Of a stretch of DNA of 36,416 nucleotides, positions 26,013-35,286 are shown one piece after another. The stretch lies in NCBI RefSeq assembly GCF_024273235.1, contig NZ_JANBVH010000041.1, positions 1-36,416 on the forward strand, read 5' to 3'. The notes beneath the pieces were generated by a model that had not been told where the DNA came from, searched no databases, and saw only the letters and a program-made list of their open reading frames with translations. A program made the translations under genes and the position numbers. Origin of the DNA: Sphingomonas faeni. Lineage in GTDB: Bacteria; Pseudomonadota; Alphaproteobacteria; Sphingomonadales; Sphingomonadaceae. Within the stretch, counting starts at the first letter, position 1. Each line of letters opens with the position of its first letter.

Positions 26013-26651
26013 GTGAAAGCCCCCATCCTAGCCGTTTCGGCGTGTGCGATCCTCCTGACCGGTTGCGCCGGCAAGGGCGAAATCGATGCGACCGGCGGCA
26101 TTTCCGCGGTCCGTTCGGTCTGCCCGGCGGTCGCCATCCCGGCAGCGACCGGCGACATCACCTTGTTCGATCCGGCCACCAGCCGCGACCAGTCGGCGAT
26201 CGACGTTGCCGCGCTGATGACCAATGTCCGCTCGACCTGTGCCGACGCGACCGACCAGGTCGTCACCAGCGTCACCTTCGACATTCGCGCCCGCCGCAGC
26301 CGTACCGAGGGCGCACGCGACGTCACCCTGCCATACTTTATCACGGTAGTCCGCGGCGGCACCGCCGTCGTCGCCAAGCGCATCGGTCGCGTCGCACTGC
26401 ACTTCGATGCGGGCCAGGCTCTCGCATCGGCTTCGGCGACCGCATCGGCGACGGTGGCGCGTTCGGCCGCAACGCTGCCGGACGAGGTGCGGGAGAAGCT
26501 GACCCGCAAGCGCAAGCCCGGCGACCAGGACGCAGCGGTCGATCCGCTGAGCACCCCAGAAGTCCGCCAGGCCGTGCTGCGCGCCAGCTTCGAAGCGCTG
26601 GTCGGCTTCCAGCTCACCGACGACCAGCTCAAGTATAACGCGACCCGCTAA
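26013..26651 (+). CDS. Hypothetical lipoprotein
   Basis: I prefer the GTG at 26013, with GAGAAGG eleven bases upstream, because it gives a compact lipoprotein signal, MKAPILAVSACAILLTGC, with the lipid-bearing C18; an ATG at 25971 would add 14 residues. The mature part (to 212 residues) has a central region with VCPAVAIPAATGDITLF, a beta-rich stretch with VVTSVTFDIRARRSR and TLPYFITVVRGG, and an Ala/Ser-rich helix, ending with LVGFQLTDDQLKYN. The pattern suggests a periplasmic beta-sandwich-like domain on a membrane anchor. I do not recognise a named family. The gene stands alone, convergent with dps. Confidence 0.75.
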   Translation: MKAPILAVSACAILLTGCAGKGEIDATGGISAVRSVCPAVAIPAATGDITLFDPATSRDQSAIDVAALMTNVRSTCADATDQVVTSVTFDIRARRSRTEGARDVTLPYFITVVRGGTAVVAKRIGRVALHFDAGQALASASATASATVARSAATLPDEVREKLTRKRKPGDQDAAVDPLSTPEVRQAVLRASFEALVGFQLTDDQLKYNATR

Positions 26652-26655
26652 ACGA

Positions 26656-26813
26656 TCTCCCTCTCCCCGGCGGGGAGAGGGAAGGGGCCCGCGGCACTCG
26701 CCGTGGGAAGGGTGAGGGGAGTGAGGCGCGAGACGCTGTCCCCAACGCCCTCACCCTTTCGCCGCATGCGACAATCCCTCCCTCTCCCAGCACCATGCGG
26801 GAAGAGGGAGGAA
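26656..26813. repeat. Palindromic repeat, class E, between convergent genes
   Basis: CTCCCTCTCCCC and GGGGAGAGGGA form a tight left hairpin; a second segment, GGGTGAGGGG, pairs with CCCTCACCC at about 26748, and the right end has CCCTCCCTCTCCC with GGGAAGAGGGAGG. The arrangement fills the gap between the lipoprotein gene and dps and can fold on either strand. It shares its hairpin with the 32425-32525 element. Confidence 0.75.
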
Positions 26814-26817
26814 CCGC

Positions 26818-27426
26818 TTACTTGTCGTCGCGGACCAGCTCGGTCGCGGCGAGATGCTCCGCCAGGAACCACACCTGCGGCTCATGGGTGCGGATGATGT
26901 TGCTCACCAACAGGTCGTTGGTGCCGTCGTCGCCCGACTCGTCCGCTGCCTGCGCACCTTCGTGAGCCTGGCGCAGGATGATCTCATGCGCTTCGAGCAG
27001 GCGGGCGAGCTGGGTCGGGACGTCTTCGCGGCCCTTGGGCGGGCGGGGGATCGTCGTCATCTCGGCGACGTCGTGCGCCATCGCGATTGAGATGCCGCCC
27101 AGCGCCATGATCCGCTCGGCGACGAGATCGACCAGCGCGGCCTGCTCCTCGTAATGCTTGTCGAGCAGAAGGTGCAGTTGATAGAATGTCGCACCCGACA
27201 TCTGCCAGTGATGCTTCTTGTACATGTCGCGGATCGTCATCGTGTCCGCGAGCACCTGGTTCAGCGTCGCCACGCTCTGCGCGCGCGCATTGTCCTCGAG
27301 CGCGATCGGCAGGCGCTTGAGCGTGCCGTACGGCTGGATCTCGCGATACTCGACCTTGTACTGCGGCTGTGCTTCGACCGATACGTTGGTGTTGGCCTTC
27401 GCCAGCTTTGCGGGTTTCTTCGCCAT
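26818..27426 (-). CDS. dps: Dps-family DNA-binding ferritin-like protein
   Basis: The start at 27426 has AGGAA six bases upstream and gives 202 residues; a longer upstream frame is not supported. The ferroxidase residues of the Dps fold are all present: H73 in KHHWQMSG, H85 and D89 in HLLLDKHYEEQ, and D100 and E104 in LVDLVAERI. The Lys/Ala-rich N-terminus (MAKKPAKLAKAN) is of the sort that binds DNA in Dps proteins. The protein should store iron, remove hydrogen peroxide and protect DNA under stress. At 202 residues it is longer than E. coli Dps (167), because both ends are extended. It is divergent from the ROK kinase with a 164-bp gap. Confidence 0.93.
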   Translation of the reverse strand: MAKKPAKLAKANTNVSVEAQPQYKVEYREIQPYGTLKRLPIALEDNARAQSVATLNQVLADTMTIRDMYKKHHWQMSGATFYQLHLLLDKHYEEQAALVDLVAERIMALGGISIAMAHDVAEMTTIPRPPKGREDVPTQLARLLEAHEIILRQAHEGAQAADESGDDGTNDLLVSNIIRTHEPQVWFLAEHLAATELVRDDK

Positions 27427-27590
27427 TGGGAATTCCTGTCTGTTCGGTTGAACTCGACATGCATAACGCATGACCGGGCGGATCGACAGCGGACGAAATC
27501 CTCGTTCACGGTGATCGTACAGTCGACCTGCTCTTGACGGGAGGGTCCCGGCGAAGGAAGCGGGCGCCAGCAACGCGTTGGGAGTTCAGG

Positions 27591-28505
27591 ATGACGGAAG
27601 CACCTCTGGTCGCAGGGATCGAACTCGGCGGGACAAAATGCATTTGCATTCTTGCGCGCGGACCCGACCAGATCGAGGAAACCGTGCGTATCCCGACCAC
27701 GCGGCCCGACGAGACGCTGGCCGCGATCGAGGCGGTGCTGGATCGCTGGAGCGGGTTCGTCGCGATCGGTATCGCGAGTTTCGGACCGGTGTCGATCGAT
27801 CGCCACTCGCATGACTACGGCCATATCACGACGACCCCCAAGCCCGGCTGGGCAGGGACCGATATCGCCGGACGGTTGCAGCGGCGCTACGGCGTGCCGG
27901 CCGGATTCCACAGCGACGTCGTCGGTGCGGCGCTGGCCGAGGCGCGGTGGGGCGCGGCGAAGGGCTTGCCGGATATCGCCTATGTCACGGTCGGCACCGG
28001 TGTCGGCGCCGGCATGATCGCGAACAACCGCCCGGTCGACGGGCTGACGCATTCCGAACTCGGTCATATTCGCCCCGCACGGTTCCAGGGCGATGACTGG
28101 ATCGGCAACTGCCCGTTCCACGGGGCCTGCATCGAGGGTCTCGTCGCGGGGCCTGCGATCGCGGCGCGGATCGGCCATCCCGCCGACGAGGCCCCCGCCG
28201 AGCATCCGGTCTGGGACAGCGTCGCCGACGCGCTCGGCCAGCTTTGCCACACGCTCGTCCTCACCGGCATTCCGCGCCGGATCGTCATGGGCGGCGGCGT
28301 CATGGGGGCGTCGCATCTGTTTCCGCGCGTGCGCGCGGCGATGACCCGCAGCCTCGGCGGCTATATCACGCTGCCGGAGGTGGCGCTGACCGACACGTTC
28401 ATCGTGCCGCCGGCGCTCGGCAACAATGCCGGGCCTCTGGGCGCGATCGTGCTGGGTGCTCAAGCACTTGGCCATCAGCTGGAGACATCGTTTACGGCGT
28501 CTTAA
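27591..28505 (+). CDS. ROK-family sugar kinase, fructokinase/mannokinase type
   Basis: The start at 27591 has GGAG ten bases upstream and gives 304 residues with the ATP site GIELGGTK at 9-16. The catalytic Asp is D109 in GFHSDVVGAALAE. The ROK zinc site is formed by H159 in ELGHI and C174, H177 and C180 in CPFHGACIEGLVAGPAI; this CPFHG spacing is typical of the fructokinase branch (YdhR/ScrK-like) rather than of glucokinase. It phosphorylates fructose or mannose in the cytoplasm. No sugar transporter is next to it. Its stop lies 91 bases before the REC-GGDEF-EAL gene. Confidence 0.9.
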   Translation: MTEAPLVAGIELGGTKCICILARGPDQIEETVRIPTTRPDETLAAIEAVLDRWSGFVAIGIASFGPVSIDRHSHDYGHITTTPKPGWAGTDIAGRLQRRYGVPAGFHSDVVGAALAEARWGAAKGLPDIAYVTVGTGVGAGMIANNRPVDGLTHSELGHIRPARFQGDDWIGNCPFHGACIEGLVAGPAIAARIGHPADEAPAEHPVWDSVADALGQLCHTLVLTGIPRRIVMGGGVMGASHLFPRVRAAMTRSLGGYITLPEVALTDTFIVPPALGNNAGPLGAIVLGAQALGHQLETSFTAS

Positions 28506-28596
28506 CCGTATCTGGTTACCGCTCGATAGCGAGAGTGAGGGGCAGGATACGCCATCGCCGGACGGCGACGGTCTTTCCCAACGAGGAGCGGTTTCG

Positions 28597-30534
28597 ATGC
28601 GCATTCTGATCGTGGACGACGAACCGGCGATGCGCGACAGCTACCGGCGCAGCTTCGCCGGCCCGCGGTCGAGCACCGGCGAGGCGCTGGACGCGATGGC
28701 CGTCGAACTGTTCGGCAACGACGCTCTCGGGGACGACGCGCCCCCCGGCCCAGATGCCAACGCCTCGGCGTTCGCGCTGACCTATTGCGACCAGGGTCTC
28801 GACGCGGTTGCCGCGGTCGAGCGTGCGCTCGCCGAGGGCGCGCCGTTTACGGTCGCGTTCATCGACGTGCGGATGCCGCCCGGCATCGACGGTCGCGAGA
28901 CCGCCAGGCGCATCCGTGCGCTCGATCCCGAGATCAACCTCGTCATCGTCACCGGGTTCTCGGACTTCTCGCCGATCGAGATCAGCAAGGTCGCCGGCCC
29001 CGCGGACAAGATCTTCTACATCGCCAAGCCGTTCGAGGTCGCCGAGATCCTGCAGACGGCGACCGCGCTCGCCCAGCGCTGGCAGAACGATCGCGATCTG
29101 GCCGCGGCGCGTGATCTGCTCGCGGCGCAAGTCGTGCAACTCGAGGAGCAGGCCGCCGAACTGGCCGCGAACGAAAGCCGCGCGATCCACCTCGCGATGC
29201 ATGATTCGCTGACCGACGCGCCCAACCGGCTCGCCTTCCTGCGCGCGCTGGCGGCCCGCACGCGGAGCGAAGGGCTGTTCGCGACGGTCATGATCGATCT
29301 CGATCGGTTCAAGCTGGTCAACGATACGCTCGGGCATCTCGCGGGGGACGCGCTGATCCGCGAGATCTGTGCGATCCTCAACCGCTCGACCCCCGATGGC
29401 GCTCTGGTCGCGCGTCTCGGCGGCGACGAATTCGGCATCCTGTTCGATACGTCGAGCGAGGCGGCGGCGGTGATGGCGTGCGAACTGATCGTCGCGGCGT
29501 GCTCGGTCACCCTCCAGGTGTTCGGCAATTCGGTGCAGGGCGGCGCGTCGGCCGGCGTCGTCGTGACGGCTGGGGCGGGCGCTGGAACGGTGACCGGGGG
29601 CAGCGATCCGGTCGACGTCATCCGCCGCTCCGATCTCGCCCTCAACGACGCCAAGCGCGGCGGCCGCGGCATCGTCCGGCTGTTCGACGAGAGCATGGAC
29701 GAGGGCATCCGCTTTCGCCGGCGCGTCGAGGGCGGCTTGAGCCAGGCGATCGCCAGGGGTGAATTGAGCCTCGCCTATCAGCCGATCGTCTCGCGCGATG
29801 CGATCGAGGTGGTCGGGTTCGAGGCGCTGGTGCGCTGGAATACCAGCGAATACGGGCTGATGAGCCCCGCGACCTTCATCCCGATCGCGGAGGAATCGAA
29901 CCTCATCCACGAACTCGGCGACTGGGTGTTGCACGAAGCGCTCGACGTTCTGAAGCAATGGCCCGGGCAATATGTCTCGGTGAATTTTTCCCCGCGCCAG
30001 TTCCGCCGCCACAATTTCGTCGGGCACATCATGGAGAGCGTCCAGCGCGCCGGCATCGCGCCCGCGCGACTGCAGATCGAGATCACCGAGACCGCGATCT
30101 TCGATGATGCCGAACGTGCGGCCGAGACCCTCTACAAGCTGCGACAGATGGGCTTCCGGATCGCGCTCGACGATTTCGGCACGGGCTATTCGAGCCTCTA
30201 CAACATCCGCAAGTTCGCGCTGGATTGCCTCAAGATCGACAAGTCGTTCATCGATGGCATGGGCCGCGAACGCGAAAGCGCGGCGATCGTCCATTCGATC
30301 ATCCACCTCGGCCGTGCGCTCGGGCTGGGAGTGATCGCCGAGGGGGTAGAGACCGAAGCCCAGGTCCAGGCGCTGCGGCTGGCAGGGGCCAGTCACCTCC
30401 AGGGATATTATTTCTCCCGACCGGTTGGTGCGGACGACGCGCTGGCGATGGCGCAGGGGCGCATTCTGAGCGGCAAGGACGACGTTTCCAACGACGACCC
30501 GACGATCCGGCAGACGTTCGGGCTACGCAGCTGA
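28597..30534 (+). CDS. Response regulator with GGDEF and EAL domains
   Basis: The start at 28597 has GAGGAG nine bases upstream and yields 645 residues. An N-terminal receiver has D7, D8, phosphoacceptor D90 in AFIDVRMPPG, T119 and K144; it carries an insertion of about 35 residues (22-58) after the first helix. A coiled stretch (about 160-198) leads to a GGDEF domain with intact GGDEF at 275-279; the usual inhibitory RxxD site is not seen. The EAL domain has E409-A-L, N463, E497, D525-D526, K547 and E582, so it may be active. The protein should make or break cyclic di-GMP under control of a kinase. The next gene starts inside its stop (TGATG) and encodes that kinase, so the two form a two-component pair. 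Confidence 0.94.
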   Translation: MRILIVDDEPAMRDSYRRSFAGPRSSTGEALDAMAVELFGNDALGDDAPPGPDANASAFALTYCDQGLDAVAAVERALAEGAPFTVAFIDVRMPPGIDGRETARRIRALDPEINLVIVTGFSDFSPIEISKVAGPADKIFYIAKPFEVAEILQTATALAQRWQNDRDLAAARDLLAAQVVQLEEQAAELAANESRAIHLAMHDSLTDAPNRLAFLRALAARTRSEGLFATVMIDLDRFKLVNDTLGHLAGDALIREICAILNRSTPDGALVARLGGDEFGILFDTSSEAAAVMACELIVAACSVTLQVFGNSVQGGASAGVVVTAGAGAGTVTGGSDPVDVIRRSDLALNDAKRGGRGIVRLFDESMDEGIRFRRRVEGGLSQAIARGELSLAYQPIVSRDAIEVVGFEALVRWNTSEYGLMSPATFIPIAEESNLIHELGDWVLHEALDVLKQWPGQYVSVNFSPRQFRRHNFVGHIMESVQRAGIAPARLQIEITETAIFDDAERAAETLYKLRQMGFRIALDDFGTGYSSLYNIRKFALDCLKIDKSFIDGMGRERESAAIVHSIIHLGRALGLGVIAEGVETEAQVQALRLAGASHLQGYYFSRPVGADDALAMAQGRILSGKDDVSNDDPTIRQTFGLRS

Positions 30535-32402
30535 TGCCATCCGCGGGGATGGGCCGGTTGCCGCCGCCGTTCGGACGACAGTTCGGCCGGATGCGGACCC
30601 CATCGTCGCTCGGTGGCAAGCTGATCCTGATCATGACCGCGGTCGGGGTGGTCGCTGCGATCGGGATCACGCTGCTGCTCGCCGCCGTCATCACCCCGAG
30701 CTTCGCCACGCTTGAGGACAAGGCGATCGCCGCGCATGTCGAGCGGACGCGTGCGGCATTGTCCGACTATGCGGAAGACGTCGAAAGCGCGGCGCGCGAT
30801 TACGGCGACGGAAACGACGGATATTCGTATCTCGCGCAGCCCGATGCGGTGTTCGAACGCGAGGGTGTCTCGGCGCGAGCCATGAGCAATATCGGCGTCG
30901 ACGGCATGGCGTATGTGACGCCCGAGGGCCGCGTCGTCCTCGCTCGCTGGCGCGATCCGGCGACCGGCGCGGCGCGGCCCGGCATGAATGCGCAACTGAT
31001 CGCGACCATCGGCCGTACCGACTTCGCGCAGGTGCTCCGCGGACGAAGATCGGGACGCTTCTATGCGCGGGTCGGCGATCGCATCGCGGTGATCGGCGTG
31101 GCGCAGGTCCACCGCTCGGATGGCACCGGTGGCGCACGTGGCTATGTGGTGCTGGCCCGGGTCGTTACCTCCCGACAGATGTCCGATCGACTCAGTCGCG
31201 ATGCGCGGATCGACCTGACGCCGAGCGGCGATCGCTATTCGGTGACGGCGAGCCCGTCGAAGCTGATGATCGCGGTGCCGGTCATCGGTGCGGACGGCCA
31301 CGCGGTCGCAACCGCGCGGCTTAGGATTCCGCGCGACGTATCGCTGCTCGGGCGACGCATGCTGCTGCTCGCGGTTGCCGGCTCGACCGTGTTGCTGCTG
31401 CTGGTGCTCGTCGTCCTGCGGCGGATGATCGCGCGGCTGGTGCTGCGCCCGCTGCACCGGGTCGAAAGCCATATGCAACGTGTCCGCGTATCGGGCTCGC
31501 TCGCGCTGCTCGAAGAGGACGAGCGGCGCGACGAGATCGGCTCGCTCGGGCGGAGCTTCAATGCGATGCTGCGCCAGTTGAAGGACTTGCGCGAACAGAT
31601 CGAGGTGCAGTCGTTCGATCTCGGTCGCAGCGAAAGCGCGGTCGCGGTCATGCATAACGTTCGCAACGCGCTGAACCCGATCAGCACGATCCTCAGCCAG
31701 GGGATCGCACAGGCCCCGCCGGTCGACCGCGCGCCGATCGACCGCGCTATCGCCGAACTCGCGCGCAGCGACCTCCCCGAGGCGCGCCGCGAGAAACTGG
31801 CCGCCTTCGTCGCCACGGCGATCGAAGCGGAGTCGGCCAGCCGCGAGGCGGCTCGGCGCGAACTCGTCATTGGCCGCGAAGCGATGGCGAATGTGCTCGA
31901 GATCATCGGCCAGCAACAGCTGGCCGCCCGTGAACGCCCGGCGCTGGAGGTGTGCGACGTCAGCGCCATCATTGCGCGCAACGCGACGATCGCGCGCTAT
32001 GCGCAAGGCGCGTCGATTGCGTTCAGCTTTCCGGCCGGCCCCAATCTGGTGATGGCGAGCCGCGTGATCCTGAGCCAGGTGATCGGCAACCTGTTCGGCA
32101 ACGCGGTCGAATCGATCGAGGCGCGAGGAACGGGCAGCGGATCGATCGTGACGACGATCAGACAGGATGCGGGCCGCGTGACGATCGAGATTCGCGACGA
32201 CGGCGAAGGCTTCCCGCCGAAGGTCGCAGGGGCATTGTTCCAGCGCGGATTTTCCACGCGCGCGCACAAGTCGGGCGGGCTGGGGCTGCATTGGTGCGCA
32301 AACTCGGTGAACGCCATGCAGGGCTCGCTGCGGTTGGAAAGCGACGGGCCGGGACTTGGTGCGGTCGCGATCCTGACGCTACAGGCGGGCAATGCGGCTT
32401 GA
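30534..32402 (+). CDS. CHASE4-HAMP sensor histidine kinase
   Basis: The ATG overlaps the preceding stop as TGATG and gives 622 residues. Domains in order are a transmembrane span (about 29-54), a periplasmic CHASE4-like sensor (about 58-270; HVERTRAALSDYAEDVESAA and GRVVLARW), a second span (about 276-297), HAMP (about 298-355), a helical region with the likely phosphoacceptor H374 in MHNVRNALNP, and the HATPase domain with N519 and N523 in IGNLFGNAVESI, DDGEGF at 555-560 and GGLGLHW at 581-587. The H-box is of the HNVxNxLN type, not the common HELRTPL. It should phosphorylate the GGDEF-EAL regulator encoded just before. The signal sensed by CHASE4 is unknown. Confidence 0.92.
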   Translation: MPSAGMGRLPPPFGRQFGRMRTPSSLGGKLILIMTAVGVVAAIGITLLLAAVITPSFATLEDKAIAAHVERTRAALSDYAEDVESAARDYGDGNDGYSYLAQPDAVFEREGVSARAMSNIGVDGMAYVTPEGRVVLARWRDPATGAARPGMNAQLIATIGRTDFAQVLRGRRSGRFYARVGDRIAVIGVAQVHRSDGTGGARGYVVLARVVTSRQMSDRLSRDARIDLTPSGDRYSVTASPSKLMIAVPVIGADGHAVATARLRIPRDVSLLGRRMLLLAVAGSTVLLLLVLVVLRRMIARLVLRPLHRVESHMQRVRVSGSLALLEEDERRDEIGSLGRSFNAMLRQLKDLREQIEVQSFDLGRSESAVAVMHNVRNALNPISTILSQGIAQAPPVDRAPIDRAIAELARSDLPEARREKLAAFVATAIEAESASREAARRELVIGREAMANVLEIIGQQQLAARERPALEVCDVSAIIARNATIARYAQGASIAFSFPAGPNLVMASRVILSQVIGNLFGNAVESIEARGTGSGSIVTTIRQDAGRVTIEIRDDGEGFPPKVAGALFQRGFSTRAHKSGGLGLHWCANSVNAMQGSLRLESDGPGLGAVAILTLQAGNAA

Positions 32403-32424
32403 CCAGTAACCGCCAATTCTTCTT

Positions 32425-32525
32425 CCTCTCCCCATTGGGGAGAGGGTCGGGGTGAGGGCAGCCAAGCCATGCATCGCCTGGAACATGCCCTCCCTCCAGC
32501 CCGTTCCTAAAAAGGGGGAGGGAGC
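32425..32525. repeat. Hairpin repeat, class E-like, between kinase and dinB
   Basis: CCTCTCCCC at 32425-32433 and GGGGAGAGG at 32437-32445 form a perfect 9-bp stem. Further on GGGGTGAGGG and a GGGGGAGGGAG stretch resemble the element at 26656-26813, but the right half is degraded. It fills the gap between two convergent genes. Confidence 0.65.
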
Positions 32526-32528
32526 GGG

Positions 32529-33611
32529 TCACAACAGGCTCGGCTGAACTTCCTCCTCGTCGCCCATGATCCCGGACAGCGTCAGGCCGAGCAGTCGAAC
32601 CCCGTCCGGCACCGGCAGCTGCGCCATCAGCAACTCCAGCCCGGCCTCCAGAAATGCAGCCTTGTCCGTCACCGCCGATACCGAAGACCGGGCGCGGGTG
32701 ATCGTGCGGAAATCGGCATGGCGCAGTTTCAGCGTGATCGTCCGCCCACGCGTGCCGTGTCGTTCGATCCGGACCCATGCCGCATCGGCCACGCGCTGCA
32801 GGGCGGCACGCAGGTCCTCCTCAGTGGTCAGGTTCGTCTCGAACGTCCGCTCTGCCCCGACCGATTTCGCCGCGCGATTGACCCGTACCGGGCGATCGTC
32901 GATCCCGCGCGCCGCCCGGTAGAGATACTCCGCATAGCTGCCGAAATGCGCCTGGAGGAAGGCGAGGCTCTGGCCGAACAGGTCGGCGCCGGTGAGGATG
33001 CCGAGCCGTTCCATTTTCTGCGCGGTCACCGGGCCGACGCCGTGGAAGCGCTTGACCGGCAAAGACTGGACGAAGGCCGCGCCGCGCTTCGGCGTGATGA
33101 TGCAGATCCCGTCGGGCTTGTTCTGGTCCGAGGCGAGCTTGGCGATGAACTTGTTGTAGCTGACCCCGGCGGATGCGGTGAGGCCGGTATCCGCCTTGAT
33201 CCTGGCGCGGATTTCCTCCGCGATCGCCGCCGCCGTGCCGAGGCCGCGAATATCCTCGGTGACGTCGAGATAGGCTTCGTCGAGCGACAACGGCTCGATC
33301 AGGTCGGTATAGTCGGCGAAGATCGCGCGGATCCGGTCGGACACTTCGCGGTACACGTCGAACCGCGGCGGCACGAACACCAGGTCGGGGCAGCGCCTGA
33401 TCGCGGTGACCGACGGCATCGCGCTGCGCACTCCGAACGCCCGCGCCTCGTAGCTCGCCGCCGCCACCACGCCGCGGGCACGCGACCCGCCGACCGCCAC
33501 CGGCCTGCCCCTGAGCGAGGGATCGTCGCGCTGCTCGACCGAAGCGTAGAAGGCATCCATGTCGACATGGATCACCTTGCGCTGGGCGGGAGGCTGGGTA
33601 GGAGGAAGCAT
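32529..33611 (-). CDS. dinB: DNA polymerase IV
   Basis: This Y-family translesion polymerase has 360 residues from the ATG at 33611 (MLPPTQPPAQRKVIHVDMDAF); GGAGG-like bases do not precede it, and a longer frame starts at 33662. The palm has the metal-binding D in HVDMDAFYASVEQ and the pair in EPLSLDEAYLDVT. The finger region has RPVAVGG and AASYEARAFGVRSAM, with Y and R contacts to dNTP. ASAGVSYNKFIAKLASD and RFHGVGPVTAQKMERLGI mark the thumb HhH, and the little finger follows. There is no classical alphaproteobacterial LexA box (GTTC-N7-GTTC) visible in the 99-bp gap upstream, so SOS control is unproven. It is divergent from the phospholipase gene. Confidence 0.95.
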   Translation of the reverse strand: MLPPTQPPAQRKVIHVDMDAFYASVEQRDDPSLRGRPVAVGGSRARGVVAAASYEARAFGVRSAMPSVTAIRRCPDLVFVPPRFDVYREVSDRIRAIFADYTDLIEPLSLDEAYLDVTEDIRGLGTAAAIAEEIRARIKADTGLTASAGVSYNKFIAKLASDQNKPDGICIITPKRGAAFVQSLPVKRFHGVGPVTAQKMERLGILTGADLFGQSLAFLQAHFGSYAEYLYRAARGIDDRPVRVNRAAKSVGAERTFETNLTTEEDLRAALQRVADAAWVRIERHGTRGRTITLKLRHADFRTITRARSSVSAVTDKAAFLEAGLELLMAQLPVPDGVRLLGLTLSGIMGDEEEVQPSLL

Positions 33612-33710
33612 GAGCGCGTTAGATAGGCGCGCAAGGGGCGGCGATACAGGGTGCATCCGCAACCAATCGCGCGGCCGCGGGTACTGCCGACGGGCAACGA
33701 AGGGACGCGA

Positions 33711-35141
33711 ATGCAGGTCGGGACGGAATGCTGGCGGGTCGAACGCGCCGAACAGATGGCGGTGATCGTCGATGCGGAAAAGTATTTCCGCACCGCACGC
33801 GTCGCCATGATGGGGGCCAAGCGCCGCATCCTGTTGATCGGCTGGGATTTCGACGCCCGCATCGAACTCGAACCCGGCGTCGATCGCCCCGGCGAGCCGA
33901 AGAAACTCGGCGAATTCATGCTGTGGCTGGTCGAGCGCGAGCCTAACCTAGAGGTGTTCGTGCTGCGCTGGGATACCGGTGCGATCAAGTCGCTGTTCCG
34001 CGGCTCGACGATCTTCACGATGATGAAGTGGATGAAGCACAAGCGCATCCACACCAAGCTCGATGGGCATCACCCGACGGCGGCGTCGCATCACCAGAAG
34101 ATCGTGATCATCGACGATGCGCTGGCGTTCTGCGGCGGCATCGACATGACCGGCGACCGCTGGGACACGCGCGAGCACCGCGACGACGAACCGCACCGTA
34201 TCCAGCCCTCGGGCAAGCCGTACAAGCCGTGGCACGACGCCATCAGTGCCGTGCAGGGGCCCGTCGCGCACGCACTGGGCGAGTTGTTCCGCCGCCGCTG
34301 GCATCTGGCCGGCGGGATGAAGATGGAGACGGGCGAACCCGGCAGCACATTCTGGCCCGAGGGGCTCGAGGTCGATTTCCGCGACGTCGACGTGGCGATC
34401 GCACGCAGCGAGCCCGAAATGTCCGACCAGGAGCCGGTGTACGAGAGCGAAGCGCTGTTCCTCGGCCAGATCGCGCGCGTGAAGAAGCACTTGTACATCG
34501 AGAGCCAGTATTTCGCGTCGCGCAAGATCGCCGAGGCGGTCGCGAAGCGTCTCGACGAGGTGGACGGTCCCGAGATCGTGATCATCAACCCGACCACCGC
34601 GCAAGGCTGGCTGGAGCCGATCGCGATGGATACCGCGCGTGCGCGGCTGATGGAGGCGCTGCACCGGCGCGACACGTACAACCGGTTGCGGATGTACCAT
34701 CCGTTCACCGCGGGCGGTGAGGCGATCTATTGCCATGCCAAGATCCTGATCGCCGACGAGGAGGTGTTCCGGCTCGGCTCGTCGAACGTGAACAACCGCT
34801 CGCTGCGGCTCGATACCGAGTGCGACCTGGCGATCCGCGCGACCGATGCGGCGACGTCGAAAGGGATCGTCGCGATCCGCGATGGGCTGATCGCGGAGCA
34901 TCTCGGCGTCGAGCCGCAGGTGGTGAGCGATCTGATCGCGGAGACAGGCTCGCTGATCAAGACGATCGAGCGGCTGCGCGGCGAAGGCAAGACGTTGCAG
35001 CCTTATGAGGTGCCGGACCTGACCTCGGTCGAGGAATGGCTCGCCGACAACGAGGTGCTCGACCCGGAAGGCCCGCAGGAGATGTTCGAGACGTTCAGCA
35101 AGCGCGGCCTGTTCCGCCGGCTGCGGCGGAAGAAGAAGTAG
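33711..35141 (+). CDS. Phospholipase D-like protein
   Basis: I chose the ATG at 33711, which has AAGGGA seven bases upstream, giving 476 residues; a GTG at 33651 would add 20. Two HKD motifs are present: HHQKIVIID with H128, K130 and D135, and CHAKILIAD with H342, K344 and D349 followed by GSSN. The region WHDAISAVQGPVAHALGELF and RRRW between them is typical of the larger phospholipase D proteins and not of cardiolipin synthases, which also have N-terminal membrane spans that are missing here. It should hydrolyse phosphodiester bonds in phospholipids or transfer phosphatidyl groups. The C-terminus is Arg/Lys-rich. It stands alone, convergent with ctrA. Confidence 0.9.
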   Translation: MQVGTECWRVERAEQMAVIVDAEKYFRTARVAMMGAKRRILLIGWDFDARIELEPGVDRPGEPKKLGEFMLWLVEREPNLEVFVLRWDTGAIKSLFRGSTIFTMMKWMKHKRIHTKLDGHHPTAASHHQKIVIIDDALAFCGGIDMTGDRWDTREHRDDEPHRIQPSGKPYKPWHDAISAVQGPVAHALGELFRRRWHLAGGMKMETGEPGSTFWPEGLEVDFRDVDVAIARSEPEMSDQEPVYESEALFLGQIARVKKHLYIESQYFASRKIAEAVAKRLDEVDGPEIVIINPTTAQGWLEPIAMDTARARLMEALHRRDTYNRLRMYHPFTAGGEAIYCHAKILIADEEVFRLGSSNVNNRSLRLDTECDLAIRATDAATSKGIVAIRDGLIAEHLGVEPQVVSDLIAETGSLIKTIERLRGEGKTLQPYEVPDLTSVEEWLADNEVLDPEGPQEMFETFSKRGLFRRLRRKKK

Positions 35142-35153
35142 ACCCAACTCTCA

Positions 35154-35279
35154 ATCCTCCCCCGCAAGGGGGAGGTGGCTGGCCCTTGCCAGTCGGAGGG
35201 GGAGGTCACGGAACGGGCGTGGGCGCTTGCCTCCCCCTCCGTCACCTTCGGTGCCACCTCCCCCTGGCGGGGGAGGATC
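35154..35279. repeat. Palindromic repeat, class D
   Basis: The left end ATCCTCCCCCGCAAGGGGGA and the right end (CCCCCTGGCGGGGGAGGAT) are near reverse complements; inner segments CGGAGGGGGAGG and CCTCCCCCTCCG pair as well. The layout matches the element translated within glyS at 9291-9429. It lies between the convergent phospholipase and ctrA genes. Confidence 0.8.
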
Positions 35280-35286
35280 AGATCCA

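Noticed and set aside
28503..28518. TAACC-N6-GGTTA upstream of the GGDEF-EAL gene as a CtrA site
   Set aside because: The half-sites are inverted and the spacing does not fit TTAA-N7-TTAA; it also overlaps the stop of the ROK gene.
28516..30396. A 626-codon open frame antisense to the GGDEF-EAL gene, and a similar 627-codon one at 30408-32291
   Set aside because: Both are shadows of secure genes and contain no domain pattern; long antisense frames are expected at this G+C.
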